Assembly: GCA_024734555.1 (NCBI GenBank) | Contig: JANPWX010000027.1 | Location: forward strand, 144,007 to 208,006 | Origin: Trochalopteron elliotii | Lineage: Eukaryota; Chordata; Aves; Passeriformes; Leiothrichidae | Length of the DNA: 64,000 bases | Direction of reading: 5' to 3' | Shown: piece after piece, positions 31,685-46,324 of the stretch | Position numbering within the stretch: the stretch's first letter is position 1 | How the letters are laid out: each line of letters begins with the position of its first letter | Translations under genes and position numbers: made by a program | Notes under the pieces: generated by a model | Seen by the model: only the letters and a program-made list of their open reading frames with translations | Databases searched by the model: none | Told to the model about the DNA's origin: nothing

Positions 31685-33054
31685 GGGGGTACAAGTGCCA
31701 GCTGCCAGCCCCACCCTGCCACGGAGGGGTTGGAGGTTGGGTCAGCATGGAAAATAAAAATGAAATTTTTAGGGGTTTTTTTTCGGGTTTGTGCGCAGCG
31801 CTCGCGGGGTTCCCTGGACTCTCCCTGCCCTGGGTGGAATTTTGGGCTGAGAATGGGACTGGGACTGGGACTGGGACTGGGACTGGAAATGGGGGGCAGA
31901 ACTGGTCCAGACAGGGATTCCTGAAGTTGAGTTTTATTTCCAGCTCATCCCCTCATTTCTGGGTGAATTGCTCTGTGTTAAAGCCGGATCAGGTGTGGGA
32001 TTTTTGCTCCCTGTGAGGTGTGCACAGTTCAGGGCAGAAGTGCCATGACCCACTTTATGTTTATTTTCCATGTGCTTCACACAGGGCTTTGGGCTGTATT
32101 CTTTTTATTTTTTTTTTCTTTTGTCTTTTTCTCTTTTTTTTTTTTTCCTCCAGCAGTGAAATAAATAAATTTAAACTCGAATAGTGACAATGATGGAATT
32201 TGACAGCAGCAGCTTTGCAGTCAGGGCTGCCTCTGCCATTGCCCCTTCACAGTGAGGTGACAGTGAAGGGGGACATGGCGGGGACACAGCCCTCAGCAGC
32301 TCCTGGCACTGGGAACGTGGTTTTCCTTCTTCTCCTTGGAAAATCTGGTCACCACAGCAACTCCCCCCACCATTCCCTGGCCAATGGCCACGTGCTGGGC
32401 ACTCCTCCAGAGAGAAAATATAAAAAATCCTGAGATTTCTGTGGAGTTCCCTAAAACCTGGGGAAGCTTTGGTGTTTGTTTTACCCCCGTGAGTGGCTTT
32501 TGGACTTTTTCTGTCCCTCTGTGCTGCCACAATATCCTAAAGAAATTTGGCTGCTGAGACAGAGGTTCGTTGCCATTAAATTGAAATTCAGACACCAAAA
32601 AGCTCCTCGGTGCTGAGGGAGGTGAACAAACAAAGCTGAAGGAGGCTGTCGGGTGGGGAGGGGAGCTCTGGCTGTCAGGATATGAAAAGCCAATTCCATG
32701 TTTGCAGCGAATCTTGCAGGATGTTTTTGGGGAAGGTTTTTCCTGGCTGTGTGGGGAGGATGTCCCAGCTCTTGGTTCACAGCAGAGATGCCAGGGCAGG
32801 GCTGTGGGGATGGATATTCCCTCACCACACCTCTGTCCCACTCAGAGAAGGGATTTCCACACAGCAGAAGCAATTTGGGCTCGAATTTGAGAATCCCCTC
32901 AGTTTACAAACCATCCCTGACCTCTCCACAACCCAGCCAGTGATGCAGGAGGAGCTGGAAACGCCAACCCCTGGCTGGGACCTCCTGAGCCTTTCACAGA
33001 GGCCTCAAGGTGTGCCAGTGGAGGTTTATGTTGGATATTATTGGGAAAAAAATC

Positions 33055-33145
33055 CACGTTAAGGGTTGTCCCAGGCTGCCCAGGGCAGTGGTGGGGTCCC
33101 CACCCCTGGAGGTGCTCAAACCCTGTGGATGTGGCACTTGGGACT
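33055..33145 (+). mobile_element. CR1 fragment in DRD2 intron 1
   Basis: GTTGTCCCAGGCTGCCCAGG followed by TCCCCACCCCTGGAGGTGCT is a typical internal part of the CR1 3' end, + orientation. Confidence 0.7.
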
Positions 33146-33419
33146 GTGGTTTTTTGGTGCTGCTGCTCCTTTGACTGAGCTTTTCCCACCTAAACAAATA
33201 ATTCCACTTTTCTGTGGCCTCATTCCCTGCTCTGGGATCAAACATTCCATGTTTCCCAAGCTGTTTTCCCATAAAGACCAAACTGGGGAATGTGGCCTTG
33301 CTCTCAGACACCCCAAACCAGGACCACTTAATTCCCCTTAATAAAAGACAAAGTGACTTCGATTTATTAAACCACGTAAAGTGATCAAAATAGCAAAACA
33401 TTTGCAAATATCAAATTCA

Positions 33420-33665
33420 CCTGGGAACAATGGTTTCTTTATGTTTCACTGAGCTTTTGTGTGCTTTTCTCATTCAGAGAACAATTTGGATAATAATCCT
33501 TGGAAATTTGTTGCATATGGGTCCTTAATAGCTGATAATTCAAAAAGTGTCTGTCTGACAGTGCTATCAGCAGCACTTGATAGCTCTACAAATGTCTTCT
33601 TAGGAGCTGTCAAAGTGTCAGAAATTAATTAAATGTTAGCTTCTGTGACTCAGAGTGAAGGGGAA
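33420..33665. promoter_or_regulatory. Possible conserved non-coding element in DRD2 intron 1
   Basis: AT-rich single-copy block with TAGCTGATAATTCA, CTATCAGCAGCACTTGATAG (imperfect palindrome near 33564) and AGAAATTAATTAAATG. Regulatory role inferred from composition only. Confidence 0.28.
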
Positions 33666-35070
33666 AAATCAATGCTAAATACAGCAACAGTTTTTTTCTC
33701 TTCTCCTGTTGCCCTTTCATAATGCAAAACTATCTCGAGGAGGCAGAACCATGCAGAAAATGCTGGGTGGGACAAAAAAAAAAAAAAAAGGCAACAAAAA
33801 AAAGGCAGGGACATGGAGAAATGTCTTGGAGGTGTAAAAGGGATGGAAGGGTTTGGGATGGGCAGGATCAGCCCCTCGGGCCTGGGCTGGTTTAAATAAA
33901 ATTGGCTTTAAGAAGGAAAAGCCACAGGCAGGGAGGTGGGCTCAGCAATTCCAGCCTTTTCCAGGCTGTTCCAGCTCCCTGGTGGAGTTGGAGGAGTCAT
34001 TTATAGCTCATCTCTGGTGTCCATTCATCAGGAATTTACTCAGTGATGGTTTATGAAGGGTGTAAAAACCCCTGGGTAAAGTAATCAAAATTTCCTTTCA
34101 TTTCCTTCTCTATCTCCCTCAAGATTTTTTTTGTCTTGAAATAAAACTATTTTCATAGTGATTATTTTTGTCTTTGTATGCACCATGTGGAAAGTTAAAA
34201 GGTAATGTTTGAATGTTGTAAAAGTGAAGAGTTGGTGTTTCTATTTAAAAAAAAAATAATAATTTGGGAAAATGAAACAGAAGAAAAGTTCCAAATGCTT
34301 CGCATGAAATAGGGAAACTTAAACATCAAACCCCAGAAATTAAAACTGTGTGATCATACAATTAAAGGCTGTACCCTGTACACATCCTCATGGTACAAAC
34401 TACAATTACATGGACAACTCTGTTAATTCCCAACTTTGGAAAGTTTGAGTTTCCTATCCTAAAAACAACCTTATTTTCCCCAGCCCCAGAACTGGCAGAA
34501 TTTGGAAGCATTTTTGGTGGCCATTGAGGTGTTTTGTGAGTCTCTCAGTCCTGCTTTGAGGAGCAATTTTGATTTTAGTGCTGACAGTTCCTCAGCAGAG
34601 AAGAAAGAAGCAGTTAAAGAGCCAGCTGGAAAAGGGAGGGGTTTTCCTGCATTTTCCTGGGGAAAAGGGAGAGGGAAGGGATTGAGAACACAGGGAAAAG
34701 GCACAAATAGCACCTGGCTCTGGCCCTGGTGGAGCTCCTGCACAGAGGGAAAACAGAGTCTTGGTTTGAGGGAGAAAGAGTCCAAAAAGGCACAAATTCC
34801 CCCGTGAATTACCGGCAGCAAAGCCACTCTAATTCTCCCCCAGAGTCCCCCCGGATTTCCAGGGTGGCTGAGCTAATCCAGATATGGATTTACACAGGGT
34901 CAAGGGCAGGACAGGGCTACAAGGTTGCAGCCTCGTGTTTGATGGCAGCAATGCAGCAGCAGCAGCAGCTGCATCCCTCTGCCCACCCCTGCTGCTCCTG
35001 TCCCTCACATCACCCTCTCTGCTCCAGAAAAACCCGGCTGGGAGCAGCTTTCCTGCACCTGGAGAGGATC

Positions 35071-35216
35071 TGCTGCTGGAATTCCCAAAGAAAAGGCTGT
35101 TGGAATTCCCAAGGAAAAGGCTGCTGGAATTCAACAGGGAAAAGGCTGTTGGAATTCCCAGGGAAAGAGGCTGCTGGAATTCACAGGGAGAGGCTGCTGG
35201 AATTCACAGGAAAGGA
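35071..35216. repeat. Minisatellite, 23-25 bp unit, 6 copies
   Basis: Copies of CTGCTGGAATTCCCAAGGAA plus AAGG; each contains an EcoRI-type GAATTC. Confidence 0.93.
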
Positions 35217-36267
35217 TGGAGTGCAGAGGCAGAGGTTTGCCCTGCTCTGCTCTCAGCTCCCTGCTCTTTTCCAGAGAACAAATTGAAAATGTTTCCTTGC
35301 TGTGCCCATGTTTCTCTTGTCTAATCACAATTGTGGCACACAAGCACTAGAGAGATCTCCCTGGTAAATGGGGGATGTTCACCACCCAACAAACCCCCTC
35401 TGACAGGATCTGAAACCTTTTTTCTCCCAGAAACAGCAAAGGTGTCACTCTCCTCTTGGTTTTTATTCTGCTTGCAAACACTCCCAGGGCTGAAATCCTG
35501 GCAGGGCTGATCCTGAGGAGTGTCAGGCACTGTCACTCGTGTCCCTGGTAAAGATTTGGGCCCAAAACTCCACCCAGCCTTTGCTTCTGCATGGAATCCC
35601 CCTAAGGTTTTACCTCGGGTGTGACACATTTAAGATGAAATGTGGAGTTCAGGGTGAGCTTTCAGGGTCCAAGCTTTCCTCTGCACCCCAGACACAATTT
35701 TGGGGCCTAATTCAGTGTGCACCCAGCAGGGAAACAGCAGCCAAAGCCACCAGGGACAGCATCCCCAGGGGAGATGTCCCACAGAAGGCTCAGAACAGCC
35801 TCCACCTGCTGTCCCCAAGGTGTTTTGCCTGCAGATGTTGCCAGATTGATGTTTCCTGCTAATTGCTGCTGCCCAGGGGTGCCCATCAGGCTGCTCACAG
35901 ACAGATCCTCTCCAAGGGCCTCGCACAGAAATCAATGTCTAAGTGGAATTTGCACAGAACGCTGCCTCCCTCCCTGAATATTGTCACTTTCCTCTGGAAT
36001 TCTGGAACCGATGGGCCATAGGAAACTGTCAGACTGACATCCTGTGTGTCCTCAAGATGTTTGCTGGGCTCCCCCGAGAATGCAACAAAGATATTCCAGT
36101 CCGAGGAAATAACATCATTTTCTTTGGAGTAGAGAGGAGGTGGAAGAGAAAGAGAAGGGGAAAAATGTGTTTGAGGAGCTGCTTTGTTTGTGTTGTGGCT
36201 TTGTTTCCCTGTTCAGGGGTTTTGTGGAGGGGGAAAAAAGCATCTTCTGGAGTAGTTTCACTACTAC

Positions 36268-36450
36268 AGAGAGCAGGCACTGCCTCTGGGACTTCTATTC
36301 TATTCTATTCTATTCTATTCTATTCTATTCTATTCTATTCTATTCTATTCTATTCTATTCTATTCTATTCTATTCTTCTTCCATTCCATTCCATGCCATT
36401 CCTTTGAAGCCTCTGCTTCAAATGGTCATGGTAAAAAAGGAATAGAATTC
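36268..36450 (-). repeat. Interspersed repeat with (TATTC)n array (copy 2, inverted)
   Basis: Tail GAGCAGGCACTGCCTCTGGG (36271), pentanucleotide (TATTC)n at about 36295-36375, then a head with GCCTCTGCTTCAAATGG and GGTAAAAAAGGAAT. It is the reverse complement arrangement of the element at 29490-29905, 6.4 kb away. Confidence 0.9.
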
Positions 36451-39400
36451 TTTTTTGCAGCCAAGCCCAGAATTGCTGTGGATTCCTGCTCGTGGCTCCC
36501 TGGAGAGCAGGGAAGGTGTGGAACAGCTGGCACTGAGCAAGAACCTTTTCCTGCTCATTTTTGCTCCGGGGACAGTGAGTGCAGGCAGTGAGGAGGAGGA
36601 GGAAGGGCCGGGAATGAGGGAAATATTGTAAATCCCGCCCTGACCTGAGAAAACGCTGCTGATGCTGCCGACAAACCCCATCCCTGTGCTGGGCTCCTGC
36701 AGGAGAATCCCCCAACACAGCCCTGGGGGCTTTAAATAAACGCGACTCCCCCGGGCACTGAGTCCTTGATGCAAATACAGATGCAGCAGGGAGGTGACAG
36801 GGGAGGTGACAGCCGTGACTGAGGGGCTGGCAGTGATCACACCTGAGCACGGGCTGGGCACAGCTCCCATGTCCCCTCTCTGGTCTCCAGGAACCAGCAT
36901 GAGCAGGAGGTTTGGCCACCTCTGCACCCACAGGGGCAGAACTCGAGACAAAAATCTTGCCCAGGCTGGGGCTTTTAGGGGGCTGAATTCTAATTTCAAC
37001 CCTGCAGCCTTCATATCTATCAAAGCAACAGTTCTGCCATCAGCTCCTTCCAAAAACCTCTGGAAAATCTTCCAGCCTTTCCCCTGGCTCCCCATAGCCC
37101 AGATCCTTTTCTACCCCAGATAGAAAGGTGTTCAACAAAGGTTCATTGCAGCTATTGCTCACTCCTGATTCAGGAACATTTTGAATAAATATCTAATAAA
37201 TATCTAATCAGATCTATTTTGCATAACATCTCATTGGATCCTCTTGGCTAGGAAGTGATCACACGTGCCCCCTGAGCACCTAGTCCCAGAGGAAAAGCTG
37301 TTTTTCCCCTGAGCAGGGCTCTGAGGATGACAACTCCCCGCTGCCACGGCGGCCTCTGAGTCACCCTCCTGAGCTGTTCCTGCTGATGCTGCGGGATTTT
37401 CTGTTCCCAGCACTTCCCTGCCCGACCATCGCCTCACTCAGAGCTCCCTGCTCCCATTCCAGGCTGTGATTCACCCTCAGGAGCCTCAGCTCCTCCTCTG
37501 GAATGCAGGGAGGGTTTGCTGGCTCTGGGCAGGACAATCCCAGCCCCTTGTGGCTCCAGAATTTCGAGGCTGAGCCCTGGTTTTAAGGCAGATTTATCAG
37601 TTCTCCACTTGTGGTGTTTTTCCTTCATCCTTCTTTCCCTATGGAATTCTTGGCAGAGTTTGAATTGGTGTTGCAGGAAGAGAAGGGAAGAAGTTTTGTC
37701 CCAGAGCGTTTGTCCTTCATCCCTGTGATGGAGCAGAACCTTCCCAGGGCTGTGCTCCTGCCCTCCCTGCTGACACCCAGGGCACACACCAGGCTGGACC
37801 CTCTGTCCTAAGGCTGAATTTCTCTGGGAATTCACTGCCTGCTGCTTTCAGAGCCTCTGAAAATCTCATCCTTCCAGGTTTCTTAGCAAGTCCTCATGGC
37901 AGGGAAGAACTCAGTGTTATCTTCCCTAGAGAGGGAGAAATGCTCTTGTAATTCCTTTAACTTGTCCTTCTGCTAATAAAAAACGGATTCCTTTTAAGAT
38001 ATTTAAGTTATATTCCAGATAACTTTTAAAGGAATCTTTAAAATCAGCGATTGAGGCCTTGTCTTCATTCAAGGCTTGCCACCAAACCTGGTTTTGTCAG
38101 AAATCCTCCAGTTTGAACATTTTCTCACCCCAACCTGTTCAACAGCCAAACGCAGGAATGTCAATGAGGAGAGGTTGTAGTGGATTGGTTTGTGTTGCTT
38201 GGTTTGGGGTTTTTGCCACGAATAATCATCATTTTAGAACCAGTTTGGGGTATAAATAGCTCCCTCCAGCAACAATCTCCTCCCAGAAAAGCCCAGCAGT
38301 GCCCCTGCCCACCTGGAATTCAGGAGGGGTTTGGCTCCTGCCTGGCAGAGCCTCGGGTTCCTCCTGTTCTTTAGGAATCTGTGGGTGCAGGACAAGCTCT
38401 GATCTCTGCTGCATTTGGCACAGATGAATTTTTCAAGCTGGAGCTGCTCCAGACAGAGCCCACTTGAGCCCTTCTCAGCTGGGTGGAGAGGATGGGCAGA
38501 AATGGCTTTTTAAAAAGCATTTCTGACTCTGTGCTTTCAGCTTTGGACACACAACCAGAAATACTGGGCACATCTCAGTATTCAGTGGCTAAAGGGGAAA
38601 GATTTATTCCTTCCCTGTGCTCTCACATAGGGATGGGCTCTGTCAGAGGCAGCTCTTCAGCCTGGAAGATATTGGTTCTTATTAAATATTGCATTACTAT
38701 AGACCCAACATCCTGTTCTCTACAAAAGCCCTTTTATTTTTCCTTCTCATAATTCCTTTATCTGTATCCTAATGCCAAATCTCCCTGATGAGATCTGAGC
38801 CCCTGACTAATCTAATAAATTCCCAGCTCCATGAATGCTGGTGATCTGTATTCCTTTAGAATCTGTGCTGTGTTTGAGATCATCCACCAATGTCTGCAAA
38901 TAACACTTAATCACTCACACAGCCAATTGTGTGATTTCTGAGGAGCTGCAAAGGTTGAATCTCTTCCCACCCCCCTTAGTTATGTACAGAAGTGGCTGAA
39001 ATTTGAACAAAATATTTACTTTTAAGTGCTGGAAAAAACGTGGCAAATATTTAAGGATTTTTTTTTCCCCATTATTTGTTTTTGTCAGTCGAATGTTCAC
39101 ATTTTGGTACTTGGCATTCGAAGTGTAAAACAATTTAATTGCAGAAATAGGTAGTGTTAATTCCTTGGCTGAATAAACCCTTTTTTGCTTCCCCTCCAGC
39201 CAGGCTTCCCACGTTTCTGCAGCACCTGGCACAGGGATACTGTAGCTCTCGAGTCCTTCAGCCATACTTTATTAAAAGTAAATAATAATAATTCAGATTG
39301 AAGCCGTCAAATATTTGCCCTCCACTTATGTCACTGAGCACTCATTGAACATCTGCTCTCTCCACTCCTCCCCCTGAGCTTGTTTGCAAAAATGTTTGCC

Positions 39401-40451
39401 AAAAGCAGCGAGTTCCAGAGGAGAGCCTTTTTTTTCCCCCTTTCCCTTTTCCCCTCTTTTCCTCAGATTTGTGGGATTTTCCCCCAAACCATCCATGACT
39501 CAGGTCTGCTCTGATAAGGATGTCACAAGCCTGATGTGACCCCCCCCCCTTGCTCCAAGTGCCACTTTCCTGCATTTAAAACTCTGAGAAAACACTTAAT
39601 GAATTATCATCGTGCTGTCCCTCGTGGGCAAGGAGCAGAGCCAGGCTCCAAGCTCAGAGGGAAGGCTCGAGTATTCCTCCATCCAGCTCTCCTCAAATTT
39701 CAAATCCTAATGATCCTTAATCATTTAATCCCCGGGCTAAACCAGCTCAGCTATCCAAACCCTGACTTCCATCCTGACTTTCCCATCTTTGCAGGGAAAA
39801 GGAGAGGAGGAGAAGGCACCTCTGGTTGTGGATTTGTCCTTTTCCAGCTGCTGTGGGCAGCGAGCCATGCAGGAATTGTGCTGCACCAGCAGCTCTTGAG
39901 ATCAGCATCTGTTCTCCTGGAGAGCCCTGCGGCTCCTGCCCTGCCCCGGGGCCTCTCCATGGCCAGTGTTTGCCCGACCTCCTTAGCCTGACCTTCCTGA
40001 GAGCCTTCCAGAACTGTTTATTGCCTTTTAGATCGGTAATTATTGAATTCTTACATCTTTCCTTCCTCCCTGCTCTGTCTGCCCACCCTGACGCTGCTGC
40101 ATCATCGTGTCCCCCTCTCTGCTCAGCTCACCCCACCCACAGAGCCACAAATTCTCTTATTTGCTGATCCTTTTTTTTTTTGCCACAAAAACTCAGTTCT
40201 TCAAAGAATTATTCCTCCCAGGCACGGTGTTCAGTTCCCCTAGGAAAGATGCTCAGCTGGTCACTCTGCGAGTTTTTTCCTGTGCGTTTTGGGGGAATGT
40301 TTTCCCCTGCCTGGGCTTTGGAGTTGTTTGCCGGGTCAATCAAACTTCCCAAGAGCAAAGGGGTCCCACACAACATAAATTCTCTCGTGTTTAGTGAATT
40401 CTGGTAGTGGAAGGATTTTGTTTCCATCACGTGTGGTACCACCTCTTTTCC

Positions 40452-40652
40452 AGGTGAAATCGTGACTATTTTCAAGGCACATCATGGGTATTTTCCAGGT
40501 TAATTCATGGCTATTTTGGGGTGAAATCGTGGCTACTTTCCAGGTGAAATCATGGCTATTTTCCAGGGCAAATCGTGGCGATTTCCAGGGCAAATCATGG
40601 CTATTTCCAGGGCAAATCGTGGCTATTTTCCAGGTGAAATCGTGGCTGTTTT
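40452..40652. repeat. Minisatellite, ~26-28 bp unit, ~8 copies
   Basis: Repeats of GAAATCGTGGCTATTTTCCA with AGGTG or GGGCA joins. Lies in putative DRD2 intron 1. Confidence 0.93.
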
Positions 40653-43600
40653 GCCTGCTCCTGAGCCGCAACGTTACAAAAGTGGTTTAGGCTTTTCTGT
40701 TTTCACCGAACTTCTCCCATTAAGCCTTCATTAAAATTCAGGCACGCCCATTAAGGCGCTGCAGCAGAACTGTGTGGAGCTCGTGTGTGGAGCACAGCCC
40801 AAGAACAAATTGGAATTTCCAGGTGTCCAACAGAGGATCCCTTGCTCAGTTCATGGGTTTGGGCTGATCCTGCCCAAAAAAAAAACCCTTGGAGAGACAA
40901 ATATTTTCTTCCCGTATTCCACAAAACTTGTTGGGGGCACCACTGACAAATCCCCAGCCAGGGAAGAAATCTGAACCTCCAGTGCTCCATATTTTTGGCT
41001 GATTTGAAGAATTTCTCTCGCTCTGTCCCAGCCCTGGCATCACTGCACACACACTCAGCTGCTGCTCTCCTGAATTTTATTTGACTTTCACACAGTCAGC
41101 AACATTTCCAGTCTGCTGGGAAGTGCACACTCCATCCATTATGAACCCAATTCCTAAATCCAGTGACCGGGAGAGTGAATTCCATGTGATTTCCATTTTC
41201 CTTTAATCCACCAAGTCATTAGCAGGGCTCCAGAAAGCCATGAATATTCTCCCCCTGCTTGGCAAGGAGGGGATTTTCTTTCAGATGAAGCGTTACAAGG
41301 AGCTCTAATGTTTTTAATTAAGGTGCTGGGCACGGGTTATTGTGGAAGTTCAGGCAGGACTAAACCTGGGACTGTTTAATTCATCAGCAATAAAAATCAC
41401 TGGGTGCAGAGACCAAAATCACGATCTGGGGAGAGATGCCCAACTTGCTGAAGGTGAAACAGGCACAGAAGTCCAAGAAAAGCCTCTTGGTCTTGGTCAT
41501 CCTGAAATAAATATTCTCATTTCCATGCTCAGGTGCCACTGCCTGAGCCTGTGGTTCTGTCCAGGAAAAAATCCCCCAGAAATCACTGATGTGCTTTGCT
41601 CTGGAATCAGGGCTTGCTGCTGCTCCTGTGACTTTGGGATTTTTCCGTGGCATCAGGAGTCAGATCCACTCTCTGTGTTGTCCCACCTGACACGTTAAAG
41701 ATGTCTTGGAATAATATTTTTATGGGAATGCTGAAAGCTGATGGACATGTGCAAGTTATTGAACTCTCTCTTTAGTAATTGCTTTGCCTGGTTGGTGGGG
41801 GTTTTTTCATTCTTTTTTGTAAAGTGTGTTTATTGTCTCTACAAACATTATTTCTTAAGCTAAATCTTGATGGTTGTGATTCTGAGGCCTCCTGAATCAG
41901 AAATTCAATGGTAAAAAATTAAATTGCAAAGTATAGCCCCAAAGAATCTCGACTTTGTTATTATCATTATCCCTCCTTGTCATTTTCTGTTAGGCTTGTG
42001 ATTTCCTAATTGATTCTTCCTTCACACCGAGAGAGAAACAAAATAAACCTCGAGATAAACAAAAATAGCTCTTGGAAAGGATGACAAAGGCAAGTGCTGA
42101 GCACCAGACATCACATGTAGACAAACATCCTCCCACAGAACAGGGTACTGCACATGGGTTTCTCCTTCCATTGGTGAAACCCCTGGCAGGAAATGCAGGT
42201 TGGGCTGCAGGGAGGGTGGCTGGGCCTTGCTGTGTGTTATAAATTTTTATATAATTGGCTCTTTGCAAATGTTAAAATAAATACTATATGTGTTACATTA
42301 GAAAGTTATGTTGTATTAATATAGTGTGCTTAAATTCTCTGTTTAGCCAAAATAACATCCAGTGAACATGTAAAAAAAACCCTGCAATTGATATAGTATG
42401 CTTAAACTGTCTATTTAGTAAAAATAACATCCAGTGAACATGTAAAAAACCCCTGCTATTAATATACCAACTATCAACATCTACCATCTGAAGAAAGTAT
42501 AAACCAAGGCCCAAACTAAAAGTGATAATGAAAACACAACCAGGAAACACACGTGCTCTAAAAATGCAAACCCAAAAAGAAGCCATGCTAAACAGTTCCT
42601 AGAATATAAAAACTAGTTTGTAAAAAAATTTTGAATACTCAACAAAACTGATGCAATAAAAAGAGCATTTTTAAAAAGCCTCTGAAATGGCAAGTTGTAG
42701 ACTCAGCTGAATGCCAGGTCACCCAGCCAGCCATACTTCCTTTTGCTTAATTTGTTTCCTAATTGTCTTTTTTTTATTATCAAACCTATTTCTTAAAATT
42801 TACCAAGGAAATAAACTCTGTTTTTCACACGTGGGAGCAGGGGATGGCGAAGGGGCAGAGCCAGAAGGGAGCCCTGGCAGCAACTCTGCCCCCTGAACCT
42901 GCAGCTGAGCAAGGTGAGGAATCACTGACTCTGTGGTGTGGGAGGAGGAAAGGAGGAGAAGCCCTGAGAAAAGCAGAGACTTTGTGCAGGTGCTGGATGG
43001 ATTTTCCATCTGGAAATCTGAATTTTCCATCTGAATCCATCTGGTTGGATTTTCAGTGGGAATATTTCAGTTCAGGCCGAGGAGTTCTCAGCCAGCCCTG
43101 GCTATTTCTGCTCCCCACAACCAACACTGGGGTAGTAAAATAAGATATTTAAAAAGTGCTGCCTCGTCCCACCACATTTGCTCTCTGTGCACACTTTCTT
43201 TGGCAACAGGGAGAGGAAAACCTGCCCAATTCCCTCTGATCCTGCTCCAGAGGTGTTTGTGCCCCCTGAGCTCTGGCTGTGCTGCAGCCACTGAGATTTT
43301 CTGAGTCCTTTCTCCTCCAAATGCTTTTTTTTTTTATAAAACCCGGGTGCCACAGGCTGTGTGAGCTCCAGGCAGCCCTGGCTGTATCCCTGCCCAGCAA
43401 TTTCAGCATTATTGACCCATTCCCAATGATCCAGCTGGGGCAGAACAACAATGCCCAGCAGCCCTCAGCAGGCAGGGAGGGAGCCCTGGGGTTATCCATG
43501 GGTGTAAATCCCTCTGGATGGGAGCTGCGTGTGACCAAAGGTGCTGGAATTTACTCTTAGTCCCTTTTTTTCAGTCTGGAAATAAATCCAGAGCCAGGGA

Positions 43601-46324
43601 TCCCCCTGACCTGGCAGCTCTGTCCCCAGCAGTTGCCTCAGTGCTATCCTTGGAAATACTAAATCCTGCTTTGCCTCCAACTGTGAATTTGAGGGAAAAA
43701 AATGAGGAAATTATTTGAGGAAATTTCAGTAAATTTGAGGAAAAGGCTCCTCTTTCAGTCTGGTTTTCTAGAGAGGAAAGATAACCAGGAACCTGAATCT
43801 CACTGGTACCTTCTGTGCTGCTTATAAATAATAATAACAATAATAATAATAACGGTGATGCTTTATAATAATGACTGTCATGCTTTAATAACCTCCTGTT
43901 TTACAGCACAGGCCCCAGGCATGGATCACAACCTGCTTTCCAAATGAAAATAAACCAATATATAGGACTCCACTCACATGGAAATCCTGATGTTGACTTT
44001 TTGACTCCCTTGCTAGCGAAATAAAAAATAACATTCTTTATTCTAATTCTAATTCTCACAGTTTTGCCATCAAAGTGCAAATGAGGAGCTTTACACATGC
44101 CCGGACATGGTGGGCTGAAGTATTGCTGTAGTATTTATTATTATCCCCACTTCAGTACTCACAAACACATTTTTAGAGCATCCATAACCTCATGGGGGTG
44201 ATGAATGATTCATGTACTGGGACATGAGTGGTTCTTCCTGTTCAACAATATGGATGTGAATGTGGGGGGGAGCGTTTCTATTTTTAAGGGCTTTTAAATT
44301 AGCAAGTTCTTTATAATTGTGGCTTTTCAAACCCCGGGTGACTAAAATTCACCTCCCAAATGTGTGTGGGGACGTCTCAAGGGGAGCAGGAGGCTGGAGG
44401 TGTCCTGTCCCCTCTCTGGGGTGGGATCCAAGGATGGAGATCAGGCTGGAACTGAAAAGGTGTTCAGAGAAAACAGATCAAATGTTGGACACCCAATTCC
44501 AGACTCCAGCAATCCCGGAGATAATCACATTTTTCTCAGCTGTCATACAAACAGGCAAAAGCTGGAGATAAACAGATACAAAGGGGCTGGGGGTCAGAGA
44601 GTGCTTGTTGCAGAGAATCTTAATTTGCTGGAGCTCCAGATTGCCTGAGATATCAAAAAAGGAGGGAGTTTAGACAAGTGATTTGCAAGGTGCCATATTT
44701 CAGGTAATAGCTGAAAGTTCTCTGCTGGAGTGTGTCAGCTGCAGCATTCAGGGGAGCTGATTGAAAAACCTGAGCTGCTGGTAAAGGGTTCATTTCTCTC
44801 CCTGGAGCTGCAGATTGCACAGAGCACTCTCAACGCTGTTGATTTTTTGCTGATCCATCCCCAGCGCTGGCAGTTGGCAACCTGGGGCAGTGAGCAGGAT
44901 GGAATATTTGTGTTTATGTGTGTATTTATCAGCCAGTGAGTGCTTCAGACCCCGGGACACCTCACACCACAGCAGCCCAGGAGGCTACAGAGAAATTTGG
45001 GATCAATCAGAGGGAAAGGAGCTACAAATGCCCAGCACAGGCTGCAGAGGGGTTCTCTCATCCAGGTTACTCCATGATTCCCTTTTCCCAGGCGGCTCAG
45101 TGGGTTTATTTGTCCCCCTCAGGAGAGTGAATTGTGGCCGTCCCCGCGCTGGGGCAGCCCCGCAGGGCTCGGGGCTGGGCTCTGTTATCACAGCTTTTAT
45201 TGCTCCTGCAGTCTCTCCCTCTCCCCAGCGCTCCAGAACACATAAGGCTGCATTTACATTTTCTGAATGGACTAATCATGGCTCTCTGCTTTGATAAAGA
45301 AAGTGCAACCTCCCACATAACCACATGGAAACCAACAGGGAAGAGTAAACCAGAAATAAACCCATTCTGGGGGGTTGAGAGAAAAATACCCACCAGGATA
45401 ATTGGGAGGGATGTACAGAGAAGCAGCAACTGAACACATAGTCACATCTTCAGAAGAAAAAAAAAAAAAAGAAGAAATAAATTACAATGCTAAAAATACC
45501 CAGGTGAAGGACAGCGAGAGAAAACATGATTGAAGCAGAACAATTGGGAGAGGAGTTAATAGTTATTAGCAATCACTTCAGATTGAATATAGGTTGGTTT
45601 TGTAACAGCCCAGGGGATGATGCATCTGACAGGACTTAAACAATTGCCTCCCCCTTCCCCAGAGGATCTCACTGGCAGCACCCTGGCACTCACTGCTCAG
45701 CCTCCCTGCTCCTCAGGGGCCACTGAAAGTTTTGGGTTGCAAAAGGCAGCAAAGTTTGATCCCACACGAAGCTTTCCAAACCCTTATTCCGAGCCTGAAT
45801 AAATTTTAACCTTCAGCCCACTGTGTTTTCTCTTGTAGCCTTAAAAACAATCACCCTGGGAGGCCGAAGTCCCACCAGTCTGGGATCTTTTTATCCAATT
45901 TTGCCTTTGCCTGGGCAGGAGTGTGAGAATGGAGCAATGTTTATGATGTTTCTGCAAACACTCCCCCATCACCCAACTGTTTGCTGTGCCAGCCTGGTTT
46001 CTGTGCATTTATTAACAATCTGTGGACTCCTTTCCCTTGGAATTGCAATTCCTCAGTGCCCACGGCACGTGGGAATGTTTTGCATCCAGACATGGTGTGG
46101 CAGGAGCTCAGTGTTCACTGTCCTGCACCTCCTGGCACTGGAATATCAGCTCTGGGCACATGGGAAATCCAAAACCCAGTCCCAGATTTCCTCCATGTTC
46201 ACCAGGAATTTGTGCACAGAGGGTGAAATTGAAAACGAGTTATCCTGAAAGGATTGTGAGGGGCGTGAGCCAAATCCATCCTGTTCATAACTGAGGAGCT
46301 ACAAATCCTTGGAGATGAGTGTTT

